From the NCBI GenBank assembly GCA_019914945.1, contig CM034103.1, positions 9,796,001-9,860,000 on the forward strand: a DNA stretch of 64,000 bases, in the 5' to 3' direction. The position numbers and the translations under genes are program-made. The notes under the pieces are model-generated. The model saw only the letters and a list, made by a program, of their open reading frames with translations, was not told where the DNA came from and did not search any database. Below, one piece after another: positions 24,655 through 35,122 of the stretch. Position 1 is the stretch's first letter, and each line of letters begins with the position of its first letter. The stretch comes from Typha latifolia (lineage: Eukaryota; Streptophyta; Magnoliopsida; Poales; Typhaceae).

Positions 24655-26045
24655 TCAAATAGTGCCAGCCATCAAGGCAGCAAATGGTTTCTCCAAACTG
24701 CAGCTATTACCGTATGTCTCCATCTCTATCTTATCTTCTAAGGAGTAGCAAATGTTTTGAAATGTAGGAAGCTTGCTCTCAAATAAGGGCACATAGGCAT
24801 CAACGCTTCCATCTTCTCCGAAGAAAGAAGGCACGACAAATAGCAGTCCTTCCATGGGGAAGTAGGACGGAATGAAATAGAAAGGCTTGCCCCCACCGAA
24901 GTCCATGAACCGCATCGGAAACCCTAGCCAACTGTTTACGTCCACGTCCGGATACAAGGCCTCGGCATCCGGATCCGTCAACGGTACTAGATCCTCCTCC
25001 TCCACTACTTTGGAGCTCGCAAAGTCTACGAAGGACCTAAAGTAGCGATCATTCAACCTGGTGACCTGGCTATGGATGACCTCAGCCGCGTAATGCAACG
25101 GACTATTGACGAGCTCGCCAACCTTGCTGCTGCAATATGCCCATAAGACCAAGTTGCCGAAATACTCTTCAGGAACCTCGGGGTCCATCCTGTGGCGGCC
25201 GTTCACGGCTATGCGAAGACGGGTAGTCTCCCCGGCCTCAACGCCGCGAGCCATCGTCACCGTTCTCCACAGGTGAGCCATCAAGCTCTCGAATGTGCTG
25301 TACTTGGTATTAGCCCTTGAAGAGACCTTGGCCTTCAGCTTGGCGATGAATTCTTTTGTGAAGTGAACCCCGTGTGAATTGTCTCTTCCGTCGGCTTGTA
25401 TCCGGAGAGGAACCTAGTTCCCTTGGGCCTGTACTCCGCCATACGATGCTCAAATTCAATTTGAGGCGGGTCTCGCGGTGCGAAGAAACTCGTGCGGTCA
25501 TGCATTGGGCCTGAGCCGATGTCCACACCTCGACATGCGCTTGCCCACGAGACTAGGAAGTGGGTGGTTCCGTAGCCATCGCCAAGCTTGTGGTGGAAGG
25601 TGAATCCCACGACGAGTGTTCCGCAGGCAAAACGTGTGAGTTGAACCTGGGCCAACTCCTCCACACCCCATGGGCTTGGGTGTAGGCTGAGCAACGCCGG
25701 CGATGGCTCGGATGTCATGACATCGTCGTGGATTGCATCCACCGAGGCCTCCACGAATCTCACTCCCTCGTCATTGAGGATGATGGCAGGATTGCCATCG
25801 GCGTCCTCTCCGAGTCTCCCTGCCCACTCTTTGAAGGTGGTGAGGACTTTTGCGAGGCTTCTCTCCCACACGGAGTTGGGAGGGTTGGGTGCACGGAAGG
25901 CGCAAATGGCAGCGAAGTGGGCGTCGTCGGTTACCTTGTCGAAGAGGCTCAACTTAACAAGTTCAGGGGTGGTACTGGAATGAGGATCATCAATACCTTC
26001 GTAGGCAGGCTTTAGGAGTCTTGAACTCTCTATCTTCACTTCCAT
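24655..26045 (-). pseudogene. BAHD N-hydroxycinnamoyltransferase-like copy 6, one frameshift (best array copy)
   Basis: BAHD enzymes are cytosolic and move an acyl group from a CoA thioester to an alcohol or amine. Visible family marks are the HXXXD motif in HHKLGDG (H152, D156; the His is the catalytic base) and DFGGGKP (382-388) in place of the usual DFGWG. The expected length is 463 residues, typical for the family. The DFGGG variant, the N-terminal start MEVKIESSRLLKPAY and the TRFACGTLVVGF stretch resemble, from memory, the agmatine/putrescine/tryptamine hydroxycinnamoyltransferase group that makes phenolamides; the exact acceptor cannot be told. Only one indel is seen: near 25368-25381 the sequence CCCTGTGAACGAC is replaced by a one-base shorter form (codon ~223), which splits the frame into 236 and 209 codons. 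If that is a sequencing error, the gene is intact. Confidence 0.9.
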
Positions 26046-26512
26046 CTCTCAACCTGGACGAGCTAGTTCTGGTAACAATTCGGTAAATGATAACTTCTGT
26101 GTTCGTTAGAAGGCTATGTAAGCTTGTTGTGTTGGTTGTGATGTTTGCGGGTCGGGTGAGTAAGGACTATATAGTGAGGAATTAAGTGCCCATGTCAAAG
26201 TTGGCAGCAGTTGAAACAAGTAAAAAATGCAGGATTGTATTGTAATATATTGACCCATTCAAGCTTTCGGGCGGTCCTTGCAGGCTTCTATTTATATAGT
26301 GATACCTCCTCTACGTATTAATTGCTCTCGATTAAACTGGGGTCAATTTTACGGGGCGTCCGTCTGAAACAAGATTACAAGAGTAGATGTTTTTCGTTGA
26401 AAAGTTCAAACCCATCAAATAATCTGCAAGTCGTCTCGATCCATTTCAATAATAGTCGATCTGCACTAAGAAAGAAGAAGAAATAATGGTCTGTAATATA
26501 TTGACCAGTCAA
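26046..26512 (-). promoter_or_regulatory. Promoter region of acyltransferase copy 6
   Basis: The TATA box CTATATAG is at 26167-26174 and the inverted W-box pair at 26501-26512. Confidence 0.6.
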
Positions 26513-27003
26513 TATTTTTTTAAACATTTTTTAACTGGTCAGGTCTTGCTTGCCTTATGATTGCTCGTGCTTTTTATAATGTCCTTTTCAATTAATATTA
26601 GAAAAGATTACCTCATACTTGAGCAGAGTAACCTGACACGTCTCCCAAACAATTTAATATTCTTCTCTCTATTGTGGGGCTTGTCGCAAAGACACATGTA
26701 AACTTTAAATCAATGGCTCGTTAAAGTCTTAATTTGATGGTTAATATATCGTTATCTTTTACATAACATAACAGAATAACAGTCGACTAACCCCATATTG
26801 ATCACTTGGTTAACTATTAAATTTAACTAACATATATGGGTTAGGAGTTTTGCTATATATACATCAATTAGCTAGCATGTGATGTTATCAATGAATCAAA
26901 CGGTGGATAAGCCCATTCCTTACGGGTTGGAAGTGAGTAATTATTTTCTCTGCTCGAATGGTTCCTTTGTATGATAAGCTATTCACAAGATGGGAACTAC
27001 ACG

Positions 27004-27613
27004 TAGGGATGTAAATGAGTCGAGCCTGAGCGAGACGGCTCCGGCTCAGGCTCGGCTTGAAATTAATTTCGAGCCTTAGAATTGGGTTCAGGCGCGGCTC
27101 AGCTCAACTCGAGCCGAACTCGAGCCTGAAATGAGCCTGAAATGAGCCTATCATTAAATCTCATTCAAGTAAAGCCGGATCGAGCCGAGCCAAGCTAGAT
27201 TGACCCCAAGCCGAGCCAAAAAGAAAAAAAGAAGAAGAAGGAGGAGGAGGAGGACAAGGCACGGCAGCACGGCGGCTTGCCATTGTCGAAGGAGGACAAG
27301 GCGGCATCGCTGCGGCTTTGCGGCTTGCTGAAGAAGAAGAAGAAGAAGAAGGAGGAGGAGGAGGAGAAGGAGGGCGGGGCACCGGGGTCCGTGGCTGCTT
27401 GCCACTACTAAAGGAGGAGGAGGAGGAGGGGCGGGACACCGCGGGTCCATGGCTGCTTGCCGCTAGAAAAAGAGGAGGAGGGGCGGGGCACCGTGGCGGC
27501 TTGCCGCGCCGAAGAAGAAGAAGAAGAAGGAGAAGGAGGAAGGGTGGGGCACCGAGGGTCCGTGGCTACTTGCCGCGAAGGAAGGAGGAGGAGGAGGGGC
27601 GGGGCACTACGGG
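27004..27613. repeat. GAGCC-rich block and purine minisatellite, unit 6
   Basis: The GAGCC block is 27004-27216 and the minisatellite 27217-27613. The first purine run differs (AAAAAGAAAAAAAG) and two repeat ends near 27465 and 27580 are changed relative to other units. Confidence 0.8.
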
Positions 27614-27631
27614 TCCCGTGGCTGTTTGGCT

Positions 27632-28387
27632 TTGCATGGACGTGTCATCATATGTGGCCTCGGTTGTTCTTGCATTAAGCTGCTAGGGATGGGATTGAGC
27701 TAGATGTTGGTAAAAGAAGTTGTACACTTTGAAGGAGCATGGTTCTTCATTGAATAACAACTCACCTATTAGCCCTCAACCAGCTTGAGCAATGCCAAGG
27801 CGACAAATAGAGTGGAATATATTGAACCGTCAGCATCCCTTATTAGTTTCTAAATCTTAGTAGTCCCCTCAATCAGCATGTCAATTACGAAATTGACCTC
27901 CTCTCCCTAATTAGCTGTCATACACGTTTCGTGCTATCGAATTGCTTCGTGGACACCACCATTTCCTCTTAAAATGATCTTTCCTACATAATGCCCATGC
28001 AAATTTTTGAGCTTCCAAGAGTTCTGTTTTGATTTGGATTTGGCCTTATCTTGTTAACCTATATAAGGATTGGGATGCCCTAATCCTAAGGAGGTCGGTG
28101 ATTGCTTTTGATAAGGAGTTTTTGAGGTTACAACGTTCTTCTATCAACAAGGTCTGTCTCTTCTACAACGTACCAAACTTTCATTTTAAGGGTCTTCTAG
28201 ATGAAGGATCAATCTCGAGGGTTATTGAGATTGGAGATCAATCATGGGAAGTGGTGAATCATGAGTTCTAACGAGTAAGACTGAGAGAGACAACGTCGTG
28301 GGGATCGACGGGTTATTTTGTAAGTCGGTCTTGTAAGCGCTATAAATTTAGTGATTAGTTTTGATCCGAGTTTGGATCCATGGTTTG
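27632..28387 (+). mobile_element. Shared fragment and copia LTR piece, unit 6
   Basis: It corresponds to 2033-2310 and 2421-2788 of unit 1; the LTR piece is 28022-28387. Confidence 0.7.
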
Positions 28388-29780
28388 AGGGGAAGGAGTG
28401 GTAGGGAACACTTGAGTAGAAAAACTGGAGAGCTCTCTATGGGGATGATGATTCTGCTCGATTCAAAATCAAGCTACAGATTTTAATTCATAATGATTAA
28501 GGAGCAAAAGTTTGGTTCAAACTGATTAGAGCCTTCGAGCGAGATCACGCAAAACAATAACGAAAAATCTAGAAATCTCGTCAAACTTAGTGTTTCCTTT
28601 GATGAATCTCCTACTAAGAATCAAGAATATTTTTATCACACTTATAAAAAAGATACTAGATGGTAGTCGACTTGGTTAGAGTACCATCATTTACTTGAAG
28701 CATTAAAGGAGCTTAAAGAACATTGGACATGTCTAGTTTCTTTAGCGAGTGATCCATGTTGAGTTGAGGACAACAAGGAGCAATCTACTTTCACTAATTG
28801 TCCATTGAGGTGGAAAAACTCCGCAAGAGAGGGACTTTAATCGAGGCCATCCGAAATACGGTTACAATAATTATAGGAGAATCTTGTACTTTGTTGGAAG
28901 TGAAATAGATTTATCTCAAGAGATTGATTAGATGGGTGATTTATTTTTCTCTTTAATGATCACTAAAGGAGAATTTTTTATATTTGAAAAAATTATGTCT
29001 AGATTCTTGGGCATGTTTTCCACACTATTTTGGATTTATTTTTCAAGTTACTTTTTTTGGTCTTCTAGCTTCAATTCAAATTTGGTTCTCAAACCAAGTA
29101 GGATTTGACATTTCTCGATTACTTTAATTTAGATTTAACTTTTCATATCTTCGTTACTTAGAAAGTCTAAATTTTCTATATCTCTAGCAAGATTTTCACA
29201 AGTAATAATTAAATAGAATTTCGATTCGATTTTAGTATAATCTACAAGATTTTCTACCCACTTCAGCGAATTGCTCTAGTTCTCCGACCTAAATCTTGAC
29301 TTCTTTTAGGCAAAGATGGGCATTGCATATATTCAACCCGTGATATCGAGTTATGATACTATGTTAATTTAGTAACTACTTTAAAACCTTAAGCTATAAA
29401 GAATAGTAATTTTTATATTCATATTCTAATAGCTCTGAAGTAATTTCTTTCAATTGTTCAATTAAATTAATTTGTTCATTTATTTGTTTCCAGCATCTTC
29501 CATATCTGGATAAATTGTAGTTAGTTATGATGAAGATATTTAAACATGTTAATTTCCATTCATGAAATTATTCGAAAGTAATGATTTCTATTACAGAATT
29601 ACAGAATTGCACAATACAAACAAAACCATTCTTCTTTTCTTGTTATTTGACATCTATGCCTAACTAGAATAGTTTGTCATTAACGATGATAAAAAAAAAA
29701 AACATATCTATCATATTCAAAAGAATGAATCATTCTTATTGCATCAGCACTTCTCGTCCTCTCACTTGGCCTGTTCAAGT
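28388..29780. other. Downstream flank of copy 7, no gene seen
   Basis: This is the same AT-rich flank as in the other units, with one-base gains near 28540 and 28695. Nothing else is recognised. Confidence 0.6.
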
Positions 29781-31171
29781 TCAAATAGTGCCAGCCATCA
29801 AGGCAGCAAATGGTTTCTCCAAACTGCAGCTATTACCGTATGTCTCCATCTCTATCTTATCTTCTAAGGAGTAGCAAATGTTTTGAAATGTAGGAAGCTT
29901 GCTCTCAAATAAGGGCACATAGGCATCAACGCTTCCATCTTCTCCGAAGAAAGAAGGCACGACAAATAGCAGTCCTTCCATGGGGAAGTAGGACGGAATG
30001 AAATAGAAAGGCTTGCCCCCACCGAAGTCCATGAACCGCATCGGAAACCCTAGCCAACTGTTTACGTCCACGTCCGGATACAAGGCCTCGGCATCCGGAT
30101 CCGTCAACGGTACTAGATCCTCCTCCTCCACTACTTTGGAGCTCGCAAAGTCTACGAAGGACCTAAAGTAGGGATCATTCAACCTAGTGACCTGGCTATG
30201 GATGACCTCAGCCGCGTAATGCAACGGACTATTGACGAGCTCGCCAACCTTGCTGCTGCAATATGCCCATAAGACCAAGTTGCCGAAATACTCTTCAGGA
30301 ACCTCGGGGTCCATCCTGTGGCGGCCGTTCACGGCTATGCGAAGACGGGTAGTCTCCCCGGCCTCAACGCCGCGAGCCATCGTCACCGTTCTCCACAGGT
30401 GAGCCATCAAGCTCTCGAATGTCTTTGTACTTGGTATTAGCCCTTGAAGAGACCTTGGCCTTCAGCTTGGCGATGAATTCTTTTGTGAAGTGAACCCTGT
30501 GAACGACTGTCTCTTCCGTCGGCTTGTATCCGGAGAGGAACCTAGTTCCCTTGGGCCTGTACTCCGCCATACGATGCTCAAATTCAATTTGAGGCGGGTC
30601 TCGCGGTGCGAAGAAACTCGTGCGGTCATGCATTGGGCTGAGCCGATGTCCACACCTCGACATGCGCTTGCCCACGAGACTAGGAAGTGGGTGGTTCCGT
30701 AGCCATCGCCAAGCTTGTGGTGGAAGGTGAATCCCACGACGAGTGTTCCGCAGGCAAAACGTGTGAGTTGAACCTGGGCCAACTCCTCCACACCCCATGG
30801 GCTTGGGTGTAGGCTGAGCAACGCCGGCGATGGCTCGGATGTCATGACATCGTCGTGGATTGCATCCACCGAGGCCTCCACGAATCTCACTCCCTCGTCA
30901 TTGAGGATGATGGCAGGATTGCCATCGGCGTCCTCTCCGAGTCTCCCTGCCCACTCTTTGAAGGTGGTGAGGACTTTTGCGAGGCTTCTTTCCCACACGG
31001 AGTTGGGAGGGTTGGGTGCACGGAAGGCGCAAATGGCAGCGAAGTGGGCGTCGTCGGTTACCTTGTCGAAGAGGCTCAACTTAACAAGTTCAGGGGTGGT
31101 ACTGGAAGAGGATCATCAATACCTTCGTAGGCAGGCTTTAGGAGTCTTGAACTCTCTATCTTCACTTCCAT
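29781..31171 (-). pseudogene. BAHD acyltransferase copy 7, three frameshifts
   Basis: The locus is 1391 bases from the ATG at 31169-31171 to TGA at 29781. Breaks are a missing T near 31108 (codon ~21), a missing C at a CCTG near 30638 (codon ~178) and one extra base near 30421-30430 where sister GTGCTGTAC reads GTCTTTGTAC (codon ~249). The last 209 codons are open and contain DFGGG; HHKLGDG is readable in the 5' part. It also carries substitutions not seen elsewhere, such as an Arg-to-Pro change in NDRYF. It is the last full copy of the array. Confidence 0.9.
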
Positions 31172-31638
31172 CTCTCAACCTGGACGAGCTAGTTCTGGTA
31201 ACAATTCGGTAAATGATAACTTCTGTGTTCGTTAGAAGGCTATGTAAGCTTGTTGTGTTGGTTGTGATGTTTGCGGGTCGGGTGAGTAAGGACTATATAG
31301 TGAGGAATTAAGTGCCCATGTCAAAGTTGGCAGCAGTTGAAACAAGTAAAAAATGCAGGCTTGTATTGTAATATATTGACCCATTCAAGCTTTCGGGCGG
31401 TCCTTGCAGGCTTCTATTTATATAGTGATACCTCCTCTACGTATTAATTGCTCTCGATTAAACTGGGGTCAATTTTACGGGGCGTCCGTCTGAAACAAGA
31501 TTACAAGAGTAGATGTTTTTCGTTGAAAAGTTCAAACCCATCAAATAATCTGCAAGTCGTCTCGATCCATTTCAATAATAGTCGATCTGCACTAAGAAAG
31601 AAGAAGAAATAATGGTCTGTAATATATTGACCAGTCAA
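31172..31638 (-). promoter_or_regulatory. Promoter region of acyltransferase copy 7
   Basis: The TATA box CTATATAG is at 31293-31300 and the inverted W-box pair at 31627-31638. Unit homology stops at about 31680, just after CTTGCTTG. Confidence 0.6.
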
Positions 31639-31680
31639 TATTTTTTTAAACATTTTTTAACTGGTCAGGTCTTGCTTGAT

Positions 31681-31760
31681 GTGGTGGTACTGGAATGAGG
31701 ATCATCAATACCTTCGTAGCCAGGCTTTAGGAGTCTTGAACTCTCTATCTTCACTTCCAT
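31681..31760 (-). pseudogene. 5' fragment of an acyltransferase gene (about 25 codons)
   Basis: A second copy of the gene start, ATG at 31758-31760, follows directly after the truncated flank of copy 7. Only about the first 25 codons are present. A G-to-C change near 31720 separates it from the array copies. Confidence 0.85.
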
Positions 31761-32218
31761 CTCTCAACCTGGACGAGCTAGTTCTGGTAACAATTCGGTA
31801 AATGATAACTTCTGTGTTCGTTAGAAGGCTATGTAAGCTTGTTGTGTTGGTTGTGATGTTTGCGGGTCGGGTGAGTAAGGACTATATAGTGAGGAATTAA
31901 GTGCCCATGTCAAAGTTGGCAGCAGTTGAAACAAGTAAAAAATGCAGGATTGTATTGTAATATATTGACCCATTCAAGCTTTCGGGCGGTCCTTGCAGGC
32001 TTCTATTTATATAGTGATACCTCCTCTACGTATTAATTGCTCTCGATTAAACTGGGGTCAATTTTACGGGGCGTCCGTCTGAAACAAGATTACAAGAGTA
32101 GATGTTTTTCATTGAAAAGTTCAAATCCATCAAATAATCTGCTAGTCGTCTCGATCCATTTCAATAATAGTCGATCTGCACTAAGAAAGAAGGAATAATG
32201 GTCTGCAATATATTGACC
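31761..32218 (-). promoter_or_regulatory. Duplicated promoter fragment at the array edge
   Basis: This copies the array promoter (TATA at 31882-31889) and is cut inside the first W-box core at about 32218, where the LTR sequence begins. With 31681-31760 it forms a promoter plus start fragment pointing back toward copy 7. It has slightly more substitutions than the array copies and lacks the second half of the W-box pair. Confidence 0.75.
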
Positions 32219-34604
32219 CCGTGGACTTAGCTATCGAGGCCTGATCATTGTCGTAGCAGCGCGAACGAGTGATTGGTTGGTAATTACAGTGGTGGTGAGT
32301 AATCTTATCCCCTAGACGTCTTTATTAAATTAGAATATAATATATAATTATGTATGTGCATGTTTTGGCCTCCATTATAAAAATGTGACCTTATTTAGAG
32401 ATGATTTTTATCAAACACATTTGCATTTGTTTAGATTTATTTTGGATATGAGTGTAACACCCAAACCCTAAACATGTGCATGGCACGAGCCTATATGGCA
32501 CGTGCGTAGCGCCTGACTATTTGGTTGGATACTAGCAATCAAATAAACCTGTAGCAACATCATAATTTTATCGACAATATCTAAACCGAAAATAATTCAA
32601 GTCTAAGTGTCAACAGCATACAGATGACCCTACCTGGGCCCAATACAGGCCACAATACATCATCAAGAGCTTTTCACAACTATATATACACAACATAGAT
32701 ATATGCATAATTATACAAGTACAAAGTCACCTGCTAAAATATAAGACAAGAATAAAGATACACTTTGGAGAAGGTCTATTGATACATTAGATAAGATAAC
32801 TTATCTAGCATATAACACTAATCACACTCTACTCCTCACTCACCGGCAAGACCTGTAAGGGAGAATCATGCTCCTCTCGTTCACTTGGGTTTTTGGGAAA
32901 GGAGAAAACAAAGAGAGTCATGAGCTAAAGGCTCAATGAATAGACCTTACCCCGAATCAGTGATGCCAAACAGAGAGTAAATCAAATACTAGATAATATG
33001 AATCAGAAAGAGTATCATGTCATGAATGAGTAAATGAATGTGTCATCAATAATACATAAATGAAATATATATAACATGTCATAACTGATAAGAATACATA
33101 ATCCTCGGCAATGAATAAACAGGTCACCACGTCATATGATCATCATAACTCTCTCAAATATGATATATGATGCATGCCGACCATGATAATGCTATGATAT
33201 CAAATGCAATCATATATGATGTATATTGACCACTCGATAATTAGGTATGTCAGATAATAATGAAATCATATGCATTTCTTAACATCACGATCATCACCGA
33301 CATCCCGGTATAATATCATCATACTAGACCACTGTGCACAGTCAACACCCGGTACCCGGTCTCAACATCATGCCCGAAAGCTTCGAGCATACTCTGCCAT
33401 CGGCAAGGAGTATCTCAAATATAACCATACCCTGCCATCCGCTGAGGGTATCAACATCCATCCAAACCGGGCACCCCACATAGTTGATAGAAACCTCGTG
33501 AGGATAACTCGCTACATATGCCCTAGCGAACGACATGTGCGCGATTGTCTGTGCGCACAGACTCAACTGACCTCGGACATGGTCCACGAGATATCGCATA
33601 TCAACGACCATAATCATCACTCCAGGCACCCCTAACCCTAGCGCCTACTCGGGTATCCTCATGCTTTCTATCAACTATCTTATCAATCACATTTCATGCT
33701 TTCCTTCTAAATGTCAGATCACATGCATATATCCAGTACGATAACGAGTCAATGTATAACAGGAATTTATGTGGAATAGGAATCAAGAGAAAATGATGTA
33801 ATGTAGTCTCCAATTGTATCGTCAACACATGCATACTCATGCTAATCTATTACATGCATACTCATGCTACAGATCAACTCGGTAAACAATCATAACAGTA
33901 GAATCATCTCTAATCATCTCTATATATATCACCAATATACTCATATTCCAAATCAGCATAATCAAATGCATGATAAAATATGCTCGACTATAATCATCTC
34001 TAGATAAAATCATATAATTATGCTGGAGGCCAAAACATGCATGTATATAAATATATAATATAACCTAATTTGAGAAAGGCATCTAAGGGATAAGACTACT
34101 CACCACCACTACAAATACCAAACAACCACTTGTTCACGTTGCTACGATAACGATCAAACCTCGATAGTTAAGTCCACGAGGTCTTGAACAGGGGGGTCGG
34201 GAGCTGAAATTATTTATAACAAATATGTTAGTCTTTCTATTAATTAAAATTAACTCGATAAAAAGATAGTTTCTTGTTGTAATTATGTACTCTTCATTTA
34301 TATAATTGTTTTGCTATTTATTAACCATAATTATGTTATCTAATAGTGTATTTAAAATATAATTATCTACCTATTATTCTCCTTGATAATTAAGAAAATA
34401 AGAATTAAGTTACTACAAATAATTACGTAAGAATATACGTACATAACCCTAATAATTACTATTACCTACCTAGGATAATAATAGTAATTTATATTGCAGG
34501 GTGTTTTGCTAAACATGGTATAATTAAAATTATTTACTAACTATGATATAATTATATTTAATTTGTATAACCTAAATACATTAAATTAACTAAGCTAAAT
34601 TAAT

Positions 34605-34610
<6 letters not shown>

Positions 34611-34653
<43 letters not shown>
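34611..34653. repeat. (TA)n microsatellite
   Basis: An uninterrupted TA repeat of about 43 bases lies inside the solo LTR and is followed by a GC-rich stretch with GGCCCAGTGCCC and GGCGCTGGGCC. Confidence 0.95.
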
Positions 34654-34657
<4 letters not shown>

Positions 34658-34728
34658 CTGGGCTCGGCCCAGTGCCCTTGCAGCGCCAGGCGCTGGGCCG
34701 CCCTTACAGGGTGCAGCCAGGGAGAGAA

Positions 34729-35085
34729 GGGAAGGAGGAGGAGAGGAATAAGAAAGAGAAGAAGAAAAAGAAGAAGAAGGAGAAGAAGAAGAAAGAAGAA
34801 GAAGAAGAAGAAGGTTGGGCCATGGGGGAGGGGTGCGGCCGCTGGTAGCCACTCAACTGCCGGCCTCTCGCTGACGGCTCAATCTTTCGACGGTCCGAGA
34901 GAAAGTCGACAAAGAGAGAAAGAGAGGTAGAGAGAGAGAGAGAGAAAGAGAGAAAGAGAGAAAGAGAAGGAGGGAAGCTCGCCGGCGTTAGTGGAGGTGG
35001 CGGTGGCAGCGGGTAGAGTGAGAGAGAAGGGGTGTTTGAGAGAGAAAGAGAGAGAAAGAGAGGGAGATAAAAATGAATCCGAGAG

Positions 35086-35116
<31 letters not shown>

Positions 35117-35122
35117 GAGAGA
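34729..35122. repeat. GAA- and GAGA-rich tract inside the solo LTR
   Basis: 34729-34815 is an AAG/GAA-rich purine run, and 34905-34975 and 35036-35122 are GA/GAAAGAGA repeats. A T run of about 17 bases lies at 35268-35284. Open frames across it are low-complexity (Arg/Glu/Lys on plus, Ser/Leu/Phe on minus) and are not genes. Confidence 0.9.

Larger units (their letters stand above)
1..31680. repeat. Tandem array of ~5.12-kb units, each with one acyltransferase gene
   Basis: The same landmark in the coding region recurs at 1, 5116, 10237, 15358, 20472, 25592 and 30719, giving periods of 5115, 5121, 5121, 5114, 5120 and 5127 bases. All units are head to tail, and coding and non-coding parts are almost identical by eye. 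Units differ mainly by one-base indels and scattered substitutions, with slightly more change in the purine-rich tract. The left end lies outside the window. On the right, unit 7 stops at 31680 inside its promoter flank and is followed by a truncated extra copy. A more diverged relative lies at 56005-59190, so the array came from a locus of that kind. Confidence 0.97.

Noticed and set aside
4179..31171. Introns as an explanation of the broken acyltransferase frames
   Set aside because: Copies are collinear to the base apart from 1-nt indels, copy 8 reads through without gaps, and no splice sites lie at the breaks.
33270..33635. 121-codon open frame in the solo LTR
   Set aside because: The homologous part of the outer LTR is not open in the same way, so it is chance coding within an LTR.
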